DNA from: Methylovirgula ligni
Lineage (GTDB): Bacteria > Pseudomonadota > Alphaproteobacteria > Rhizobiales > Beijerinckiaceae
Assembly: GCF_004135935.1 (NCBI RefSeq)
Contig: NZ_CP025086.1
Span: forward strand, 2,728,001 to 2,792,000
Reading direction: 5' to 3'
DNA: 64,000 nt
In this document: one piece after another, positions 8,521-17,810 of the stretch
How positions within the stretch are numbered: position 1 is the stretch's first letter
Layout: every line of letters begins with the position of its first letter
The notes under the pieces: generated by a model
Told to the model about the DNA's origin: nothing
Databases searched by the model: none
Seen by the model: only the letters and a program-made list of their open reading frames with translations
Position numbers and translations under genes: made by a program

Positions 8521-9311
8521 ACCGCTTTCTTGGAGCTGTCCCCCAGACGCTCGAGGACGAGCTATTTGAGAAATTTCGCGAGATCGAGCGCAACTTCCGC
8601 GAAGGTAGATGGGAGCCAGCCGAACTCAACGGTGGCAAGCTCTGCGAAGTTGCCTATTGCATTCTACGCGGCCATATCGACGGCAGATTCCCAACCAAAT
8701 CGTATAAGCCACCGAACTTTTACGACGCATGCTTGAAGATGGAAAAAGAGCCGGCATCCTTTGGCCGCTCCATCCGCATACAGTTGCCGCGAATGCTTAT
8801 CGCGCTCTATGAAATCCGTAACAACCGCAACGTCGGCCACGTCGGTAGCGACGTTGATCCCAACCACATGGACGCTGTCTGCGTGCTGCACATGGCCAAG
8901 TGGGTTGTGGCAGAGCTTGTGCGTATCTTCTACGGCGTCACGCTGGCCCAAGCCAGCGCGATGGTAGAGGCGTTATCGGAACGAGAAGTCTCGCTAATCT
9001 GGGACGCGGGAAGTGTTCGCCGTGTGTTAGACAATAGTCTGTCGATGCTCGAAAAAACGCTCGTCCTCTTATTTGGTTCGGCGCAGCCGCTCAGTGAAGC
9101 CGAATTGATTGCCAGCCTGGAGCACTCAAACCCGTCGGTCTACCGCCGCGATGTACTTCGCCGCGCGCACGCCGATCGCCTCATTGAATATGACGAAAAA
9201 GCAAAAATAGTTCGAATCTCGCCGCTCGGCATCAGACGAGTTGAAACCAAGATTCTTCTCAAGACCCAAGTCTCGTCGATCAGTGCTTTTATCGATAGCG
9301 GGGGAGCCTAG
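8517..9311 (+). CDS. HEPN-like protein with Rx6H motif and C-terminal winged helix, candidate RNase or defence effector
   Basis: The GTG at 8517 overlaps the previous stop codon and starts just before the coding sequence begins to look natural (NRFLGAVPQTLEDELFEKF). The protein has 264 residues. Residues 10-140 are all-helical and contain IRNNRNVGHVG, giving R101-N102-x5-H108. This fits the R-polar-x(3-5)-H active-site motif of HEPN ribonucleases, which are often abortive-infection effectors or toxins. Residues about 185-245 look like a second winged helix (RRDVLRRAHADRLIEYDEKA). Convergent with the MFS gene, overlapping it by 4 bases. The HEPN call rests on motif and helix pattern only. Confidence 0.72.
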   Translation: MNRFLGAVPQTLEDELFEKFREIERNFREGRWEPAELNGGKLCEVAYCILRGHIDGRFPTKSYKPPNFYDACLKMEKEPASFGRSIRIQLPRMLIALYEIRNNRNVGHVGSDVDPNHMDAVCVLHMAKWVVAELVRIFYGVTLAQASAMVEALSEREVSLIWDAGSVRRVLDNSLSMLEKTLVLLFGSAQPLSEAELIASLEHSNPSVYRRDVLRRAHADRLIEYDEKAKIVRISPLGIRRVETKILLKTQVSSISAFIDSGGA

Positions 9312-10723
9312 CCCTCCGTCTGTTCCGCCTCCGCGGCTTTCTTGCGCGCCCCGCCGGAGAGATGAATTCCGGCGTTTGCCGGCAAGGTCCTGAACACCAG
9401 CACTGAACTCACCGAGATCACTGCGACACCGAGGAACGCCCAGGGGAAATCCGCCCGCGTGATCTGCGCCGTGCCATGGATCGCCTGTGACGATTCCAGA
9501 AGAAGCGCGCCGATGGTGATGCCAAGGCTCAGCGACAATTGCTGCGCGACAGAGGAAAAGCTCGTCGCCCGGCTCAGCATCGCCTGATCGATGTCGGCGT
9601 AGGTGATGGCATTGACGCTGGTGAATTCGAGCGAGCGGAAAAATCCGCCGCAGAGCAGAAGCCCCATCATCAGGAGATGTGGCGTCGTCGGCGTGAAGAA
9701 GCCGTAACAGCCGAGAATCGTCGAGCTCAGCACCGAATTGAAAAGCAGCACATGGCGGAAGCCGAAGGTGCGCAAGATCGGCGCAGCCGTGGCCTTCATC
9801 GCCATGGCGCCGAGCGAAGTGATGAAGGTGATGCTGCCGGATTGAAACGAATTCAGTCCGAAGCCGACTTGCAGCATCAACGGCAGCAGCAGCGGTGTCG
9901 CGCCGACGCCGACGCGGAACAGCGAGCCGCCGGTCACGGCGGCGCGAAAGGTCTGCACCTTGAGCAGTTTCAGATCGAGGATCGGGAATTTCGCGGTGCG
10001 CGCATGGAGGTAATAGAGGCCAAGAAACACCACGCCGGTGATGACGAGGACAAGCACGATGCTCCCGCTGACGATCCCGTGCCCGGCGAGCGTCATGCCG
10101 AAGATGAGGAGCCCCAGCCCGGCGCCGGAGAGCAGAAAGCCGCGCACGTCGAGCGGCCAGGCTTCGCCATGCACGTTCTGGATAAAGCGGCTGACAAGGC
10201 CGACACCGAGAATTCCGATCGGCACGTTGACGAAGAAGATCCAGCGCCAGTGGAAATAGGTGGTGATGAAGCCGCCGACGAGCGGGCCGAAAAGTGGGCC
10301 GAGCAGGGCGGGGATGGTCAGATAGGAGAGCGCATTGATGACCTCGGCCTTCGGCACGGTGCGCAGCAGGACGAGGCGGCCGACGGGCACCATCATCGCG
10401 CCGCCGATCCCCTGGATGACCCGCGCGCCGACGAACTCCCATAGCGTGCTGGAAAAGCCGCAAAGGATCGAGCCGAGTGTGAAGACGATGATGGCCGAGC
10501 GGAAGATCGTCCGCGCGCCGAACTTGTCCGCCGCCCAGCCGCTGGCGGGAATGAAGATGGCGAGCGACAGCAGATAGGCGGTCAGCGCCAGCTTGAGCGA
10601 GATGGGGTCGCGGTGCAGATCAGCCGCGATCGCCGGCAGGGAGGTCGAAATCACCGTGCCGTCAAGGCTTTCCATGAACAGGGCGCAAGCGACGATAAGG
10701 GCGGTGAGGCCGTAGCGCGGCAA
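9308..10723 (-). CDS. MFS multidrug exporter, DHA2 (EmrB/QacA-like) family
   Basis: About 14 hydrophobic segments and the DHA2 signatures: ALFMESLDGTVISTSLPAIA in helix 1, GWAADKFGARTIF (motif A) in the loop after helix 2, and RVIQGIGGAMMVPVGRL (motif C region) further on. Likely an inner-membrane drug/proton antiporter. The open frame reaches 10843, but the first 40 residues do not look like protein. I prefer the TTG at 10723, which has GGAAGAAG 4 bases upstream and gives 471 residues, normal for the family. It is divergent from guaB. No TetR or MarR regulator and no HlyD-type adaptor gene adjoin it, so the substrate is unknown. Confidence 0.88.
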   Translation of the reverse strand: MPRYGLTALIVACALFMESLDGTVISTSLPAIAADLHRDPISLKLALTAYLLSLAIFIPASGWAADKFGARTIFRSAIIVFTLGSILCGFSSTLWEFVGARVIQGIGGAMMVPVGRLVLLRTVPKAEVINALSYLTIPALLGPLFGPLVGGFITTYFHWRWIFFVNVPIGILGVGLVSRFIQNVHGEAWPLDVRGFLLSGAGLGLLIFGMTLAGHGIVSGSIVLVLVITGVVFLGLYYLHARTAKFPILDLKLLKVQTFRAAVTGGSLFRVGVGATPLLLPLMLQVGFGLNSFQSGSITFITSLGAMAMKATAAPILRTFGFRHVLLFNSVLSSTILGCYGFFTPTTPHLLMMGLLLCGGFFRSLEFTSVNAITYADIDQAMLSRATSFSSVAQQLSLSLGITIGALLLESSQAIHGTAQITRADFPWAFLGVAVISVSSVLVFRTLPANAGIHLSGGARKKAAEAEQTEG

Positions 10724-11020
10724 GGGGCTTCTTCCGATCGAGCAGCGGGGTGTGTCATCTAAACGCTGCCGGGCCGTTTTAATAGCCCGGGCCGGGCAGA
10801 GCGCGACGCGCGAAGGCTTGGCGAAGACTTGGGTTTTCCACATCTTGACCCCATCTCAGGGGCTGATCCCGCCGCGCCGGGCAGGCGAGCACGACTTTTA
10901 TTTGCGCAGCGGCGCGGGCGTGCTAAGAGCCGCTGCCAACTTTGGTCCGCCGCGCATCGCTCAACCGAGTCGCGGCTCTTTTTTCATCTTGGCGCCAAGC
11001 GGCGCGGCAAGGAGTTGGCT

Positions 11021-12511
11021 ATGGCGGCATCGGAACGCGCACCAATCAAGGAAGCCCTGACGTTCGACGACGTCCTGCTTCTGCCGGGGCATTCCGAAGT
11101 CCTGCCGAGCAGCGCCGATCTCCGGACGCGGCTCACCCGCGAGATCACGCTCAGCCTTCCGATCATCTCCGCCGCCATGGATACGGTCACCGAGGCGCGG
11201 CTCGCCATCGCGCTCGCTCAGGCGGGCGGCATCGGCGTCATCCACCGCAATATGGAGCCTGACGCGCAGGCCGAAGAGGTCCGCAAGGTCAAGCGCTATG
11301 AGAGCGGCATGGTGGTCAACCCGATCACCATCGTCCCGGACGCGACGCTGGCCGACGCGCTCGCGCTGATGCGCCAGCACGGCATTTCCGGCATTCCGGT
11401 GGTCGAACATGGTCCGCCCGGCAAGCCGGCGCGGCTCCGCGGCATTCTCACCAACCGCGACGTGCGCTTCGCCGACAATCCGAACCAGCCGATCGCTGAA
11501 CTGATGACCAAGGAGGTCGTCACTGTCCGCGAGGGCGTCAGCCAAGACGAGGCGCGCCGCCTGCTGCACCAGCACCGGCTGGAAAAGCTTGTCGTTGTTG
11601 ATGAGGACGGCCGCTGCGTCGGCCTCCTGACCGTCAAGGACATGGAGAAGGCGACGCAGCATCCTGATGCCAGCAAGGATGCGGAAGGCCGTCTGCGCGT
11701 CGCAGCGGCCTCGACGGTGGGCGACAAGGGCTATGATCGCGCGCTCGCTCTGATCGACGCGGGCGCGGACGCCATCGTCGTCGATACCGCGCACGGTCAT
11801 TCGCAATCCGTGCTCGACCAGGTGACCCGGATCAAGCGTGTCTCCAACAAGGTGGCGATCATCGCCGGCAATGTTGCGACCGCCGACGGGACCAAGGCGC
11901 TCATCGACGCGGGCGCCGACGCGGTGAAGATCGGCATCGGCCCCGGCTCGATCTGCACGACCCGCGTTGTCGCCGGCGTCGGCGTGCCGCAACTCACCGC
12001 CATCCTCGATTCCGTCGAAGTCGCGCGGGCGCGCGACATTCCCATCATCGGCGACGGCGGCATCAAATATTCCGGCGATCTCGCCAAGGCGATCGCCGCG
12101 GGCGCCGAATGCGTGATGATCGGTTCGCTGCTCGCCGGCACCGACGAGAGCCCCGGCGAGGTCTATCTGCTGCAAGGCCGCTCGTTCAAATCCTATCGCG
12201 GCATGGGCTCCGTCGGCGCGATGGCGCGCGGCTCGGCCGACCGTTATTTCCAGCAGGACATCAAGGATTCCCTGAAGCTGGTGCCGGAGGGCATCGAGGG
12301 TCAGGTGCCTTATCGCGGCCCGGCCGCCGCCATCCTGCATCAATTGGCAGGCGGTCTGCGCGCGGCGATGGGCTATGTCGGGGCGGGGAGCATCCCGGAT
12401 TTCCAGAAGCGCGCGACTTTCGTCAAAATCTCCGCCGCGGGTCTGCGCGAAAGCCACGTCCATGACGTGACGATCACGCGCGAAAGCCCGAACTATCCGA
12501 CGGGCGTATGA
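11021..12511 (+). CDS. guaB: IMP dehydrogenase GuaB
   Basis: Converts IMP to XMP with NAD+, the first committed step of GMP synthesis. The start at 11021 has AAGGAG 6 bases upstream and gives the typical N-terminus [13 protein letters not shown]; the frame extends further upstream without coding character. It is a TIM barrel interrupted by two CBS repeats (about residues 95-220). The catalytic Cys312 lies in [11 protein letters not shown] and the flap region contains [17 protein letters not shown]. The length of 496 residues is normal. Its stop overlaps the ATG of the RsmB-like gene; guaA follows 1.6 kb later in the same direction. Confidence 0.97.
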   Translation: MAASERAPIKEALTFDDVLLLPGHSEVLPSSADLRTRLTREITLSLPIISAAMDTVTEARLAIALAQAGGIGVIHRNMEPDAQAEEVRKVKRYESGMVVNPITIVPDATLADALALMRQHGISGIPVVEHGPPGKPARLRGILTNRDVRFADNPNQPIAELMTKEVVTVREGVSQDEARRLLHQHRLEKLVVVDEDGRCVGLLTVKDMEKATQHPDASKDAEGRLRVAAASTVGDKGYDRALALIDAGADAIVVDTAHGHSQSVLDQVTRIKRVSNKVAIIAGNVATADGTKALIDAGADAVKIGIGPGSICTTRVVAGVGVPQLTAILDSVEVARARDIPIIGDGGIKYSGDLAKAIAAGAECVMIGSLLAGTDESPGEVYLLQGRSFKSYRGMGSVGAMARGSADRYFQQDIKDSLKLVPEGIEGQVPYRGPAAAILHQLAGGLRAAMGYVGAGSIPDFQKRATFVKISAAGLRESHVHDVTITRESPNYPTGV

Positions 12512-13800
12512 CCCCAGGTGCAAGGATCGCCGCGGCGATCGAAATCCTCGCCGATATCGAAACGCGCCACCGCCCGGCGGCGGATGCGCTGAAGGATTGG
12601 GGCCTCGCGCACCGTTTCGCCGGGTCGAAGGATCGCGCCGCGCTGGCGACGCTGGTTTTCGACGCCTTGCGCTGCCGCGCCTCGGCCGCGTGGATCGTCG
12701 GCGAGGAAACACCACGCGCGATCGTGCTCGGGAGTTTGCGTGAGATGCGCGGCCTGTCCGCCGACGAAATCGGCGCGCTCTGCACGGGCGAGGGTCATGC
12801 GCCGCCGCCCTTGTCCGAAGTCGAGCGCGCGCGGCTCACCGAGGGCGCGCTCGACGACGCACCGGACCCTGTGCGCGGCGATTATCCCGAATGGCTGGCG
12901 CCTGCTTTCGCGGCGGCGTTCGGCGAAAGCGCGGTCGCGGAGGGCCGGGCGCTTGCCGCCCGCGCGCCGCTCGATCTGCGCGTCAATACGCTGAAAGCGA
13001 CGCGGGAGAAGGCGCAGAAGGCGCTGGCGCATCTCGGCGCCGAACCGACGCCGCTCTCGCCACTCGGCTTGCGCGTGCCGCTGAGCGAGGACGGGCGCAG
13101 CGCCTCGCTGGCGGGCGAGCCGGCCTATCTCAAGGGTCTCGTCGAAATTCAGGACGAAGGCTCGCAGCTTGCCGCGCTCCTTGCCGCCCCCGTACCGGGC
13201 GAACAGGTGCTCGATCTCTGCGCCGGCGGCGGCGGCAAGACGCTGGCGCTGGCGGCGGCGATGGACAATCGCGGTCAGATCTACGCCACGGATCGTGAAG
13301 CGCGGCGGCTCGGACCGCTGTATGCGCGGCTGGAGCGCGCGACTACGCGCAATGTCCAGGTCCGTAACCCGCGCCGCGGCCAAAACGTCCTCGCCGATCT
13401 CGAAGGTCATTGCGATCTCGTTCTGGTCGATGCACCTTGCACCGGGACCGGCACCTGGCGGCGCAACCCGGACGCCAAATGGCGCATCCGCCCCGGCGCG
13501 CTGGAACAGCGGCTGAAAGAGCAGGACGAGGTTCTGGAGAGCGCGGCGCTTTATGTGAAGCCGGGCGGGCGGCTCATCTACATCACCTGCTCGCTGCTGC
13601 CGGCGGAGAATGAGGAGCGGATCGCGGCCTTCCTCGCCCGCTATACGGATTTTTCCGCCATTGGCGCGGAGGCGCTGCTCGCGGCTGCTGGACTGCCGGA
13701 GCTGGCGCGCTTCGCCGGGCCGCACGGCACGGGCCTACGGCTGTCGCCGCTGACGAGCGGGACGGACGGGTTCTTTATTGCCGGGCTGCGCCGCGCCTGA
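12508..13800 (+). CDS. RsmB-like rRNA (cytosine-C5) methyltransferase
   Basis: RNA m5C methyltransferase of the NOL1/NOP2/Sun family. The SAM site is VLDLCAGGGGKTLALAAAM. Motif IV is LVDAPCTGTGTWRRNPD with its Cys, and motif VI is IYITCSLLPAENEERI with the catalytic Cys. The N-terminal 110 residues resemble the NusB-like RNA-binding region of RsmB, which modifies C967 of 16S rRNA in E. coli. The gene overlaps guaB by 4 bases (ATGA), an order common in alphaproteobacteria. The exact target base is an inference from the family. Confidence 0.9.
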   Translation: MTPGARIAAAIEILADIETRHRPAADALKDWGLAHRFAGSKDRAALATLVFDALRCRASAAWIVGEETPRAIVLGSLREMRGLSADEIGALCTGEGHAPPPLSEVERARLTEGALDDAPDPVRGDYPEWLAPAFAAAFGESAVAEGRALAARAPLDLRVNTLKATREKAQKALAHLGAEPTPLSPLGLRVPLSEDGRSASLAGEPAYLKGLVEIQDEGSQLAALLAAPVPGEQVLDLCAGGGGKTLALAAAMDNRGQIYATDREARRLGPLYARLERATTRNVQVRNPRRGQNVLADLEGHCDLVLVDAPCTGTGTWRRNPDAKWRIRPGALEQRLKEQDEVLESAALYVKPGGRLIYITCSLLPAENEERIAAFLARYTDFSAIGAEALLAAAGLPELARFAGPHGTGLRLSPLTSGTDGFFIAGLRRA

Positions 13801-13969
13801 TTTGGAAGAACCGCCGCAGCAGCATTTCGGCGCTGAAGCGCCAGAAAGGCTCATGCCGCGTCAGCTGCTCCGGTTCCGGGCCTTCCGAAAACAGGCTCGG
13901 AACATCGGCGAGCCGGACCGCGACCGGGTTTTTTCGCCCAGGGGTATAGACCGGGACATGACGTTCCAT
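13775..13969 (-). CDS. Small hypothetical protein (64 aa), uncertain
   Basis: The reading frame has protein-like composition (VYTPGRKNPVAVRLADVPSL, then WRFSAEMLLRRFF, which could be an amphipathic helix). It is convergent with the RsmB-like gene and overlaps its last 26 bases. I cannot assign a family and the ribosome site is not strong. It may be a real small gene or chance. The remaining bases to 14139 before guaA show no other gene. Confidence 0.35.
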   Translation of the reverse strand: MERHVPVYTPGRKNPVAVRLADVPSLFSEGPEPEQLTRHEPFWRFSAEMLLRRFFQIRRGAARQ

Positions 13970-14139
13970 CTTGGCCTCTTGCTACGCTTATGCACTTCGT
14001 AGCTTCGAGACTAGCCGGGAAGGCTTGCCCGCCCTTCAACCCGTTTGCTCAAATGCTCTGGAAAGCTTTGAGGTAAGTTTTGCTCTTCTTGCGCCGCCGG
14101 GCGCGATCTCTTAAGTCGAATTTTTGCCGGCAGGAGCTT

Positions 14140-15735
14140 ATGGCCGAAGACCCCCTCCACCACGACATTGCCGCCCACCACGACAAGGTGCTGATCGTCG
14201 ATTTCGGCTCGCAGGTGACGCAATTGATCGCCCGCCGCGTCCGTGAGGCCGGCGTCTATTGCGAGATCGCACCCTATCAGAAGGCGGAAGCAGCCTTCGC
14301 CGCGCTGAAACCCAAGGCGGTGATCTTCTCCGGCGGGCCGGCCTCGGTGCTGGAGGAAGGCTCGCCCCGCGCCCCGCAATCGATCTTCGAGGCCGGCGTG
14401 CCGATCCTCGGCATCTGCTACGGGGAGCAATTGCTGGCGGCGCAGCTCGGCGGCGAGGTGCAGGGCGGCCATGACGGCGAATATGGCCGCGCCGAGGTCG
14501 AAGCGATCGCGGAATCGCCGCTCTTCGACGGAGTCTGGGAGCAGGGCCGTCATACCGTCTGGATGAGCCACGGCGATCGCGTGACGAAACTGCCGCCGGG
14601 CTTCCAGAGCATCGGCCATTCGCCCAATGCGCCGGTCTGCGTCATCGCCGACGAGGCGCGGCGCTTCTACGGCCTGCAATTCCATCCCGAGGTCCACCAT
14701 ACGCCCGAGGGGCCGCAGCTCATCTCCAATTTCGTCCACAAGATCGCCGGGCTCAAAAGCGATTGGACGATGCACGCCTTCCGCGCCGAGGCGGTGAAGG
14801 CGATCCGCGCGCAGGTCGGGCAGGGCCGCGTGTTGTGCGCGCTCTCGGGCGGCGTCGACTCGTCCGTCGCGGCGCTCTTGATCCACGAGGCGATCGGCGA
14901 CCGGCTCACCTGCGTCTTCGTCGATCACGGTATGTTGCGGCAGGGCGAGGCGGAACAGGTCGTCTCGCTGTTTCGCGGCCATTACAACATTCCGCTCGTC
15001 CACGTCGACGCGAGCGAGACGTTCCTGAAAGCGCTCGACGGCGTGCAGGAGCCGGAAGAGAAGCGCAAGATCATCGGCAAGCTGTTCATCGATGTCTTCG
15101 ACGCGGAAGCGAAGAAGATCGCCGCGGACGGCCGCGGCGCGCCGGAATTTCTGGCGCAGGGCACGCTCTATCCCGACGTCATCGAAAGCGTCTCCTTCCA
15201 GGGCGGGCCGAGCGTCACCATCAAGTCGCATCACAATGTCGGCGGCCTGCCGGCGCGGATGAAGATGAAGCTCGTCGAGCCGTTGCGCGAACTCTTCAAG
15301 GACGAAGTGCGCGCGCTCGGCCGCGAACTCGGCCTGCCGGAGATTTTCGTCGGCCGCCATCCCTTCCCGGGGCCGGGCCTCGCCATCCGCCTGCCGGGCG
15401 GCGTGACGGCGGAAAAGCTCGCCATATTGCGCAAGGCCGACGCGATCTATCTCGATGAAATCCGCAAGGCCGGACTCTATGACAAGATCTGGCAGGCCTT
15501 CGCGGTGTTGCTGCCGGTGAAGAGCGTCGGCGTCATGGGCGACGGCCGCACCTACGATTTCGTCTGCGCGCTACGCGCCGTCACCTCGACCGACGGCATG
15601 ACGGCGGACTTTTTCCACTTCGACATGAATTTCCTCGGCCGCGCCGCGACGCGCATCATCAACGAAGTGCGCGGCATCAACCGGGTGGTCTATGACGTTA
15701 CGTCAAAGCCGCCGGGCACGATCGAGTGGGAGTGA
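14140..15735 (+). CDS. guaA: GMP synthase (glutamine-hydrolysing) GuaA
   Basis: Aminates XMP to GMP using glutamine and ATP. The N-terminal class I amidotransferase has the nucleophile Cys in [17 protein letters not shown] and the His-Glu pair in [11 protein letters not shown]. The ATP pyrophosphatase has the P-loop [14 protein letters not shown], and the C-terminal dimerisation domain ends in KPPGTIEWE. The start at 14140 has CAGGAG 4 bases upstream and gives the usual 531-residue product; the frame is open from 14080 but that part is not protein-like. With guaB it completes the IMP to GMP route. Confidence 0.97.
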   Translation: MAEDPLHHDIAAHHDKVLIVDFGSQVTQLIARRVREAGVYCEIAPYQKAEAAFAALKPKAVIFSGGPASVLEEGSPRAPQSIFEAGVPILGICYGEQLLAAQLGGEVQGGHDGEYGRAEVEAIAESPLFDGVWEQGRHTVWMSHGDRVTKLPPGFQSIGHSPNAPVCVIADEARRFYGLQFHPEVHHTPEGPQLISNFVHKIAGLKSDWTMHAFRAEAVKAIRAQVGQGRVLCALSGGVDSSVAALLIHEAIGDRLTCVFVDHGMLRQGEAEQVVSLFRGHYNIPLVHVDASETFLKALDGVQEPEEKRKIIGKLFIDVFDAEAKKIAADGRGAPEFLAQGTLYPDVIESVSFQGGPSVTIKSHHNVGGLPARMKMKLVEPLRELFKDEVRALGRELGLPEIFVGRHPFPGPGLAIRLPGGVTAEKLAILRKADAIYLDEIRKAGLYDKIWQAFAVLLPVKSVGVMGDGRTYDFVCALRAVTSTDGMTADFFHFDMNFLGRAATRIINEVRGINRVVYDVTSKPPGTIEWE

Positions 15736-16067
15736 GGAGCATAGGCGGCTATAGGATATTCAGTGACGATTTTCATCGTCGTGTCATCTTATTTTTCCGT
15801 CGCTTTCTCACCTTAGCCACTAGCTCGGAAGCTAAGTGCGCTCGTCATCAAATGATCTCCTATTACTCTTCAAGATAGCGCGGAAACGGCTGGCACGGTG
15901 CTATTGATTTATTAGTGCAAAAATAGGCTGCGTAGCGCAGACGTGCAGCATTGAGATTTGTGAGCAGATTGAGCAGAGTTTAGGGCCGAACGTTTTTGAT
16001 GGCTGCCTCTGAACTATGCTCGGCGGCTCGAATAACAGAAATGTGTCCAAGGACAGGTGGGTTTCGG
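15736..16067. other. Intergenic, AT-rich, no gene seen
   Basis: 332 bases between guaA and the dGTPase-like gene. GC content drops clearly compared with guaA. No tRNA cloverleaf, direct repeat or convincing reading frame was found. It may mark the left edge of an acquired segment carrying the dGTPase-like gene. Confidence 0.6.
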
Positions 16068-17441
16068 ATGGAATGGGAAAAGCTTCTAAAACTCGAGCGA
16101 TTAAATGATCCCAGCTACGTTCAGCAAAAGCATCGCCCAATTTACATGCAGGATATAGATAGAATCCTATTTTCACCGCCATTTCGTAGGCTAGCGAACA
16201 AAACCCAAGTACACCCTCTTTATGACAACGACCATATCCATCATCGCCTGATTCACAGCATTGAAGTTGCCACCGTCGGGCGTTCTCTTGGGATCGAAGT
16301 GGGAGCGTGGTTGGTAGATGAACGCGGCGAAATTTCGAGCGAACAAGTCGAAGTCTTAGCAGGCCTTGTTCAAACAGCCAGCATGGCTCACGACATTGGA
16401 AATCCTCCGTTCGGGCATTCCGGCGAGGAGGCCATTGCGTCTTGGTTCCGCGAGAAATTTACGCACCCCACGGGCATCCTACAGGATATTTCTAATGAGC
16501 AACGGCACGAATTTGAGTCTTTCGAAGGGAACGCCCAAGGCTTTCGGATACTGACGCGAACCGAAATGTATAGGGATGAAGGAGGCTTGCGTTTGGCCTT
16601 TGGGTCCCTTGGAGCTTTCACCAAATATCCTGTCTCCGCTTTCATCAGAAAGAAGGTGGGCGATGAAGGTATTGTCAACGGTACCCAATATATCGGTCTC
16701 AAAAAATATGGCTTCTTCCAGAATGACGTTTCAACCTTCGAGCAAATCGGCAATGAACTTGGACTTCCAAAGAATGAAGTAAAGGGCCTCTACGGTGAGC
16801 TTGTAGGCTATTGGTGGCGACGGCATCCTTTGGCTTTTCTCATGGAGGCCGCCGATGATATCTGTTACAATATTATGGATCTCGAAGACGCTTATACGGC
16901 CGGGGACGTTGTTTTCGATCGGGTCATAAGTTTACTTGAAACACTCGTAGGAAAGTCCAACAAGGCTTATCCTGATCAGGGCGAGGCACAAATCGTATCG
17001 AGATACAGGGCGTTGGCTATTCGAGGAGCGATCTCCTCGTGTGTGGAAGCGTTCAAAGACAATTACACCGCTATTATGGCCGGAAATTTCCCGATTTCTT
17101 TGGTGGAGGCGTCGACCAAGGCGAAGGAATTCGAAGAAATAAAGAAAATTGCGAAGAACCGAATTTTTAAAGCTGCGCGAAAAACGGAATTAGAGATTTA
17201 TGGTCGCAATGTTGTCTATCGCGCCCTAGACGGACTCTTACCTCTGGTAGACGAATTTAGTTCCGTTGGCTGGGAATCAAGCAAGCTGAGCCCTTATCAT
17301 GAGCAGGTTGTAAGGGCGCTAAGATTTCCAACCGAGTCCATGTCTAATTCGTATAATGCTCTACATTCGTTGACTGATTTCGTTTCCGGGATGACCGATA
17401 GATATGCAGTCAAGGTCGCCGATATGCTTGGAAAGCGATAA
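16068..17441 (+). CDS. dGTPase-like HD-domain deoxynucleotide triphosphohydrolase
   Basis: Expected to hydrolyse dGTP (or another dNTP) to deoxynucleoside and triphosphate. The family N-terminus RILFSPPFRRLANKTQVHP is followed by the HD metal site: His in HHRLIHSIEVATVGRSLG, the HD pair in MAHDIGNPPFGHSGEEA, and an Asp in MEAADDICYNIMDLEDAY. The protein has 457 residues from the ATG at 16068; the upstream frame to 15996 is less likely. Codon use is markedly AT-richer than in guaA or the transglycosylase gene, a sign of recent transfer. dGTPases include housekeeping enzymes and phage-defence enzymes that drain dNTP pools; the isolated, AT-rich setting fits the latter but does not prove it. Confidence 0.88.
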   Translation: MEWEKLLKLERLNDPSYVQQKHRPIYMQDIDRILFSPPFRRLANKTQVHPLYDNDHIHHRLIHSIEVATVGRSLGIEVGAWLVDERGEISSEQVEVLAGLVQTASMAHDIGNPPFGHSGEEAIASWFREKFTHPTGILQDISNEQRHEFESFEGNAQGFRILTRTEMYRDEGGLRLAFGSLGAFTKYPVSAFIRKKVGDEGIVNGTQYIGLKKYGFFQNDVSTFEQIGNELGLPKNEVKGLYGELVGYWWRRHPLAFLMEAADDICYNIMDLEDAYTAGDVVFDRVISLLETLVGKSNKAYPDQGEAQIVSRYRALAIRGAISSCVEAFKDNYTAIMAGNFPISLVEASTKAKEFEEIKKIAKNRIFKAARKTELEIYGRNVVYRALDGLLPLVDEFSSVGWESSKLSPYHEQVVRALRFPTESMSNSYNALHSLTDFVSGMTDRYAVKVADMLGKR

Positions 17442-17810
17442 CGCAGAAGCCGAGCCGTTGCCAACATTAGTGGCGTTTGGGTGTTGAAGATAAGGTTTGC
17501 TAAATACCATCATTGGCTGGCCTGCCGTTCTCAGGTTGCCTTCTGGTACTTTGCGTAATGAGCTGTAAGCTCTCGGCCGTCGTCCCTCACCTTTGCTCCG
17601 CTCGTCGACTATCACAACCGTCTCTTCATAGGCGGTCGCTGCGTTCTAGGCTTGGCTGGATCGTTATATAAATAGATTCGCGTGGCTGGCGGCCAGCGCG
17701 GCTGTCTCGATGAAGTTCTCCCGATCTCGGCTGTTGCCGACATCGGCATTTTTGATGGCCAAATCGAGCAGCCCCGATTTGGCTAGGCGCTCCTCAAAAC
17801 AAGCGGCGCC
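17442..17810. other. Intergenic with gene debris
   Basis: 369 bases after the dGTPase-like gene with no intact gene. Composition returns towards high GC. The segment contains a decayed copy of the 3' end of a lytic transglycosylase gene (17603-17654, listed separately). This side may be the right border of the acquired dGTPase segment. Confidence 0.6.
17603..17654 (-). pseudogene. Fragment of a lytic transglycosylase C-terminus
   Basis: Read on the minus strand, these bases give QA*NAATAYEETVVIVDE, which aligns without gaps to QAWNAATVYEQTIAIVGKE at the end of the intact transglycosylase gene 200 bases away. The Trp codon has become a stop. DNA similarity to 17840-17889 is visible as well. 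It is a remnant of a duplicated or replaced copy; nothing of the upstream part of the gene is recognisable. Confidence 0.7.

Noticed and set aside
10961-12715. 584-residue minus-strand frame opposite guaB
   Set aside because: Antisense shadow caused by high GC; Arg/Asp-rich composition without any motif, while guaB on the other strand is certain.
12493-13725. 410-residue minus-strand frame opposite the RsmB-like gene
   Set aside because: Antisense shadow; Arg-rich random-like sequence.
14011-15360. 449-residue minus-strand frame opposite guaA
   Set aside because: Antisense shadow of guaA with no domain and no start signal.
15736-16067. tRNA or attachment site at the border of the AT-rich dGTPase segment
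   Set aside because: No cloverleaf or direct repeat could be found by eye on either side.
15996-16067. Upstream extension of the dGTPase-like gene to 15996
   Set aside because: The added residues do not resemble the family N-terminus, which begins at the Met at 16068.
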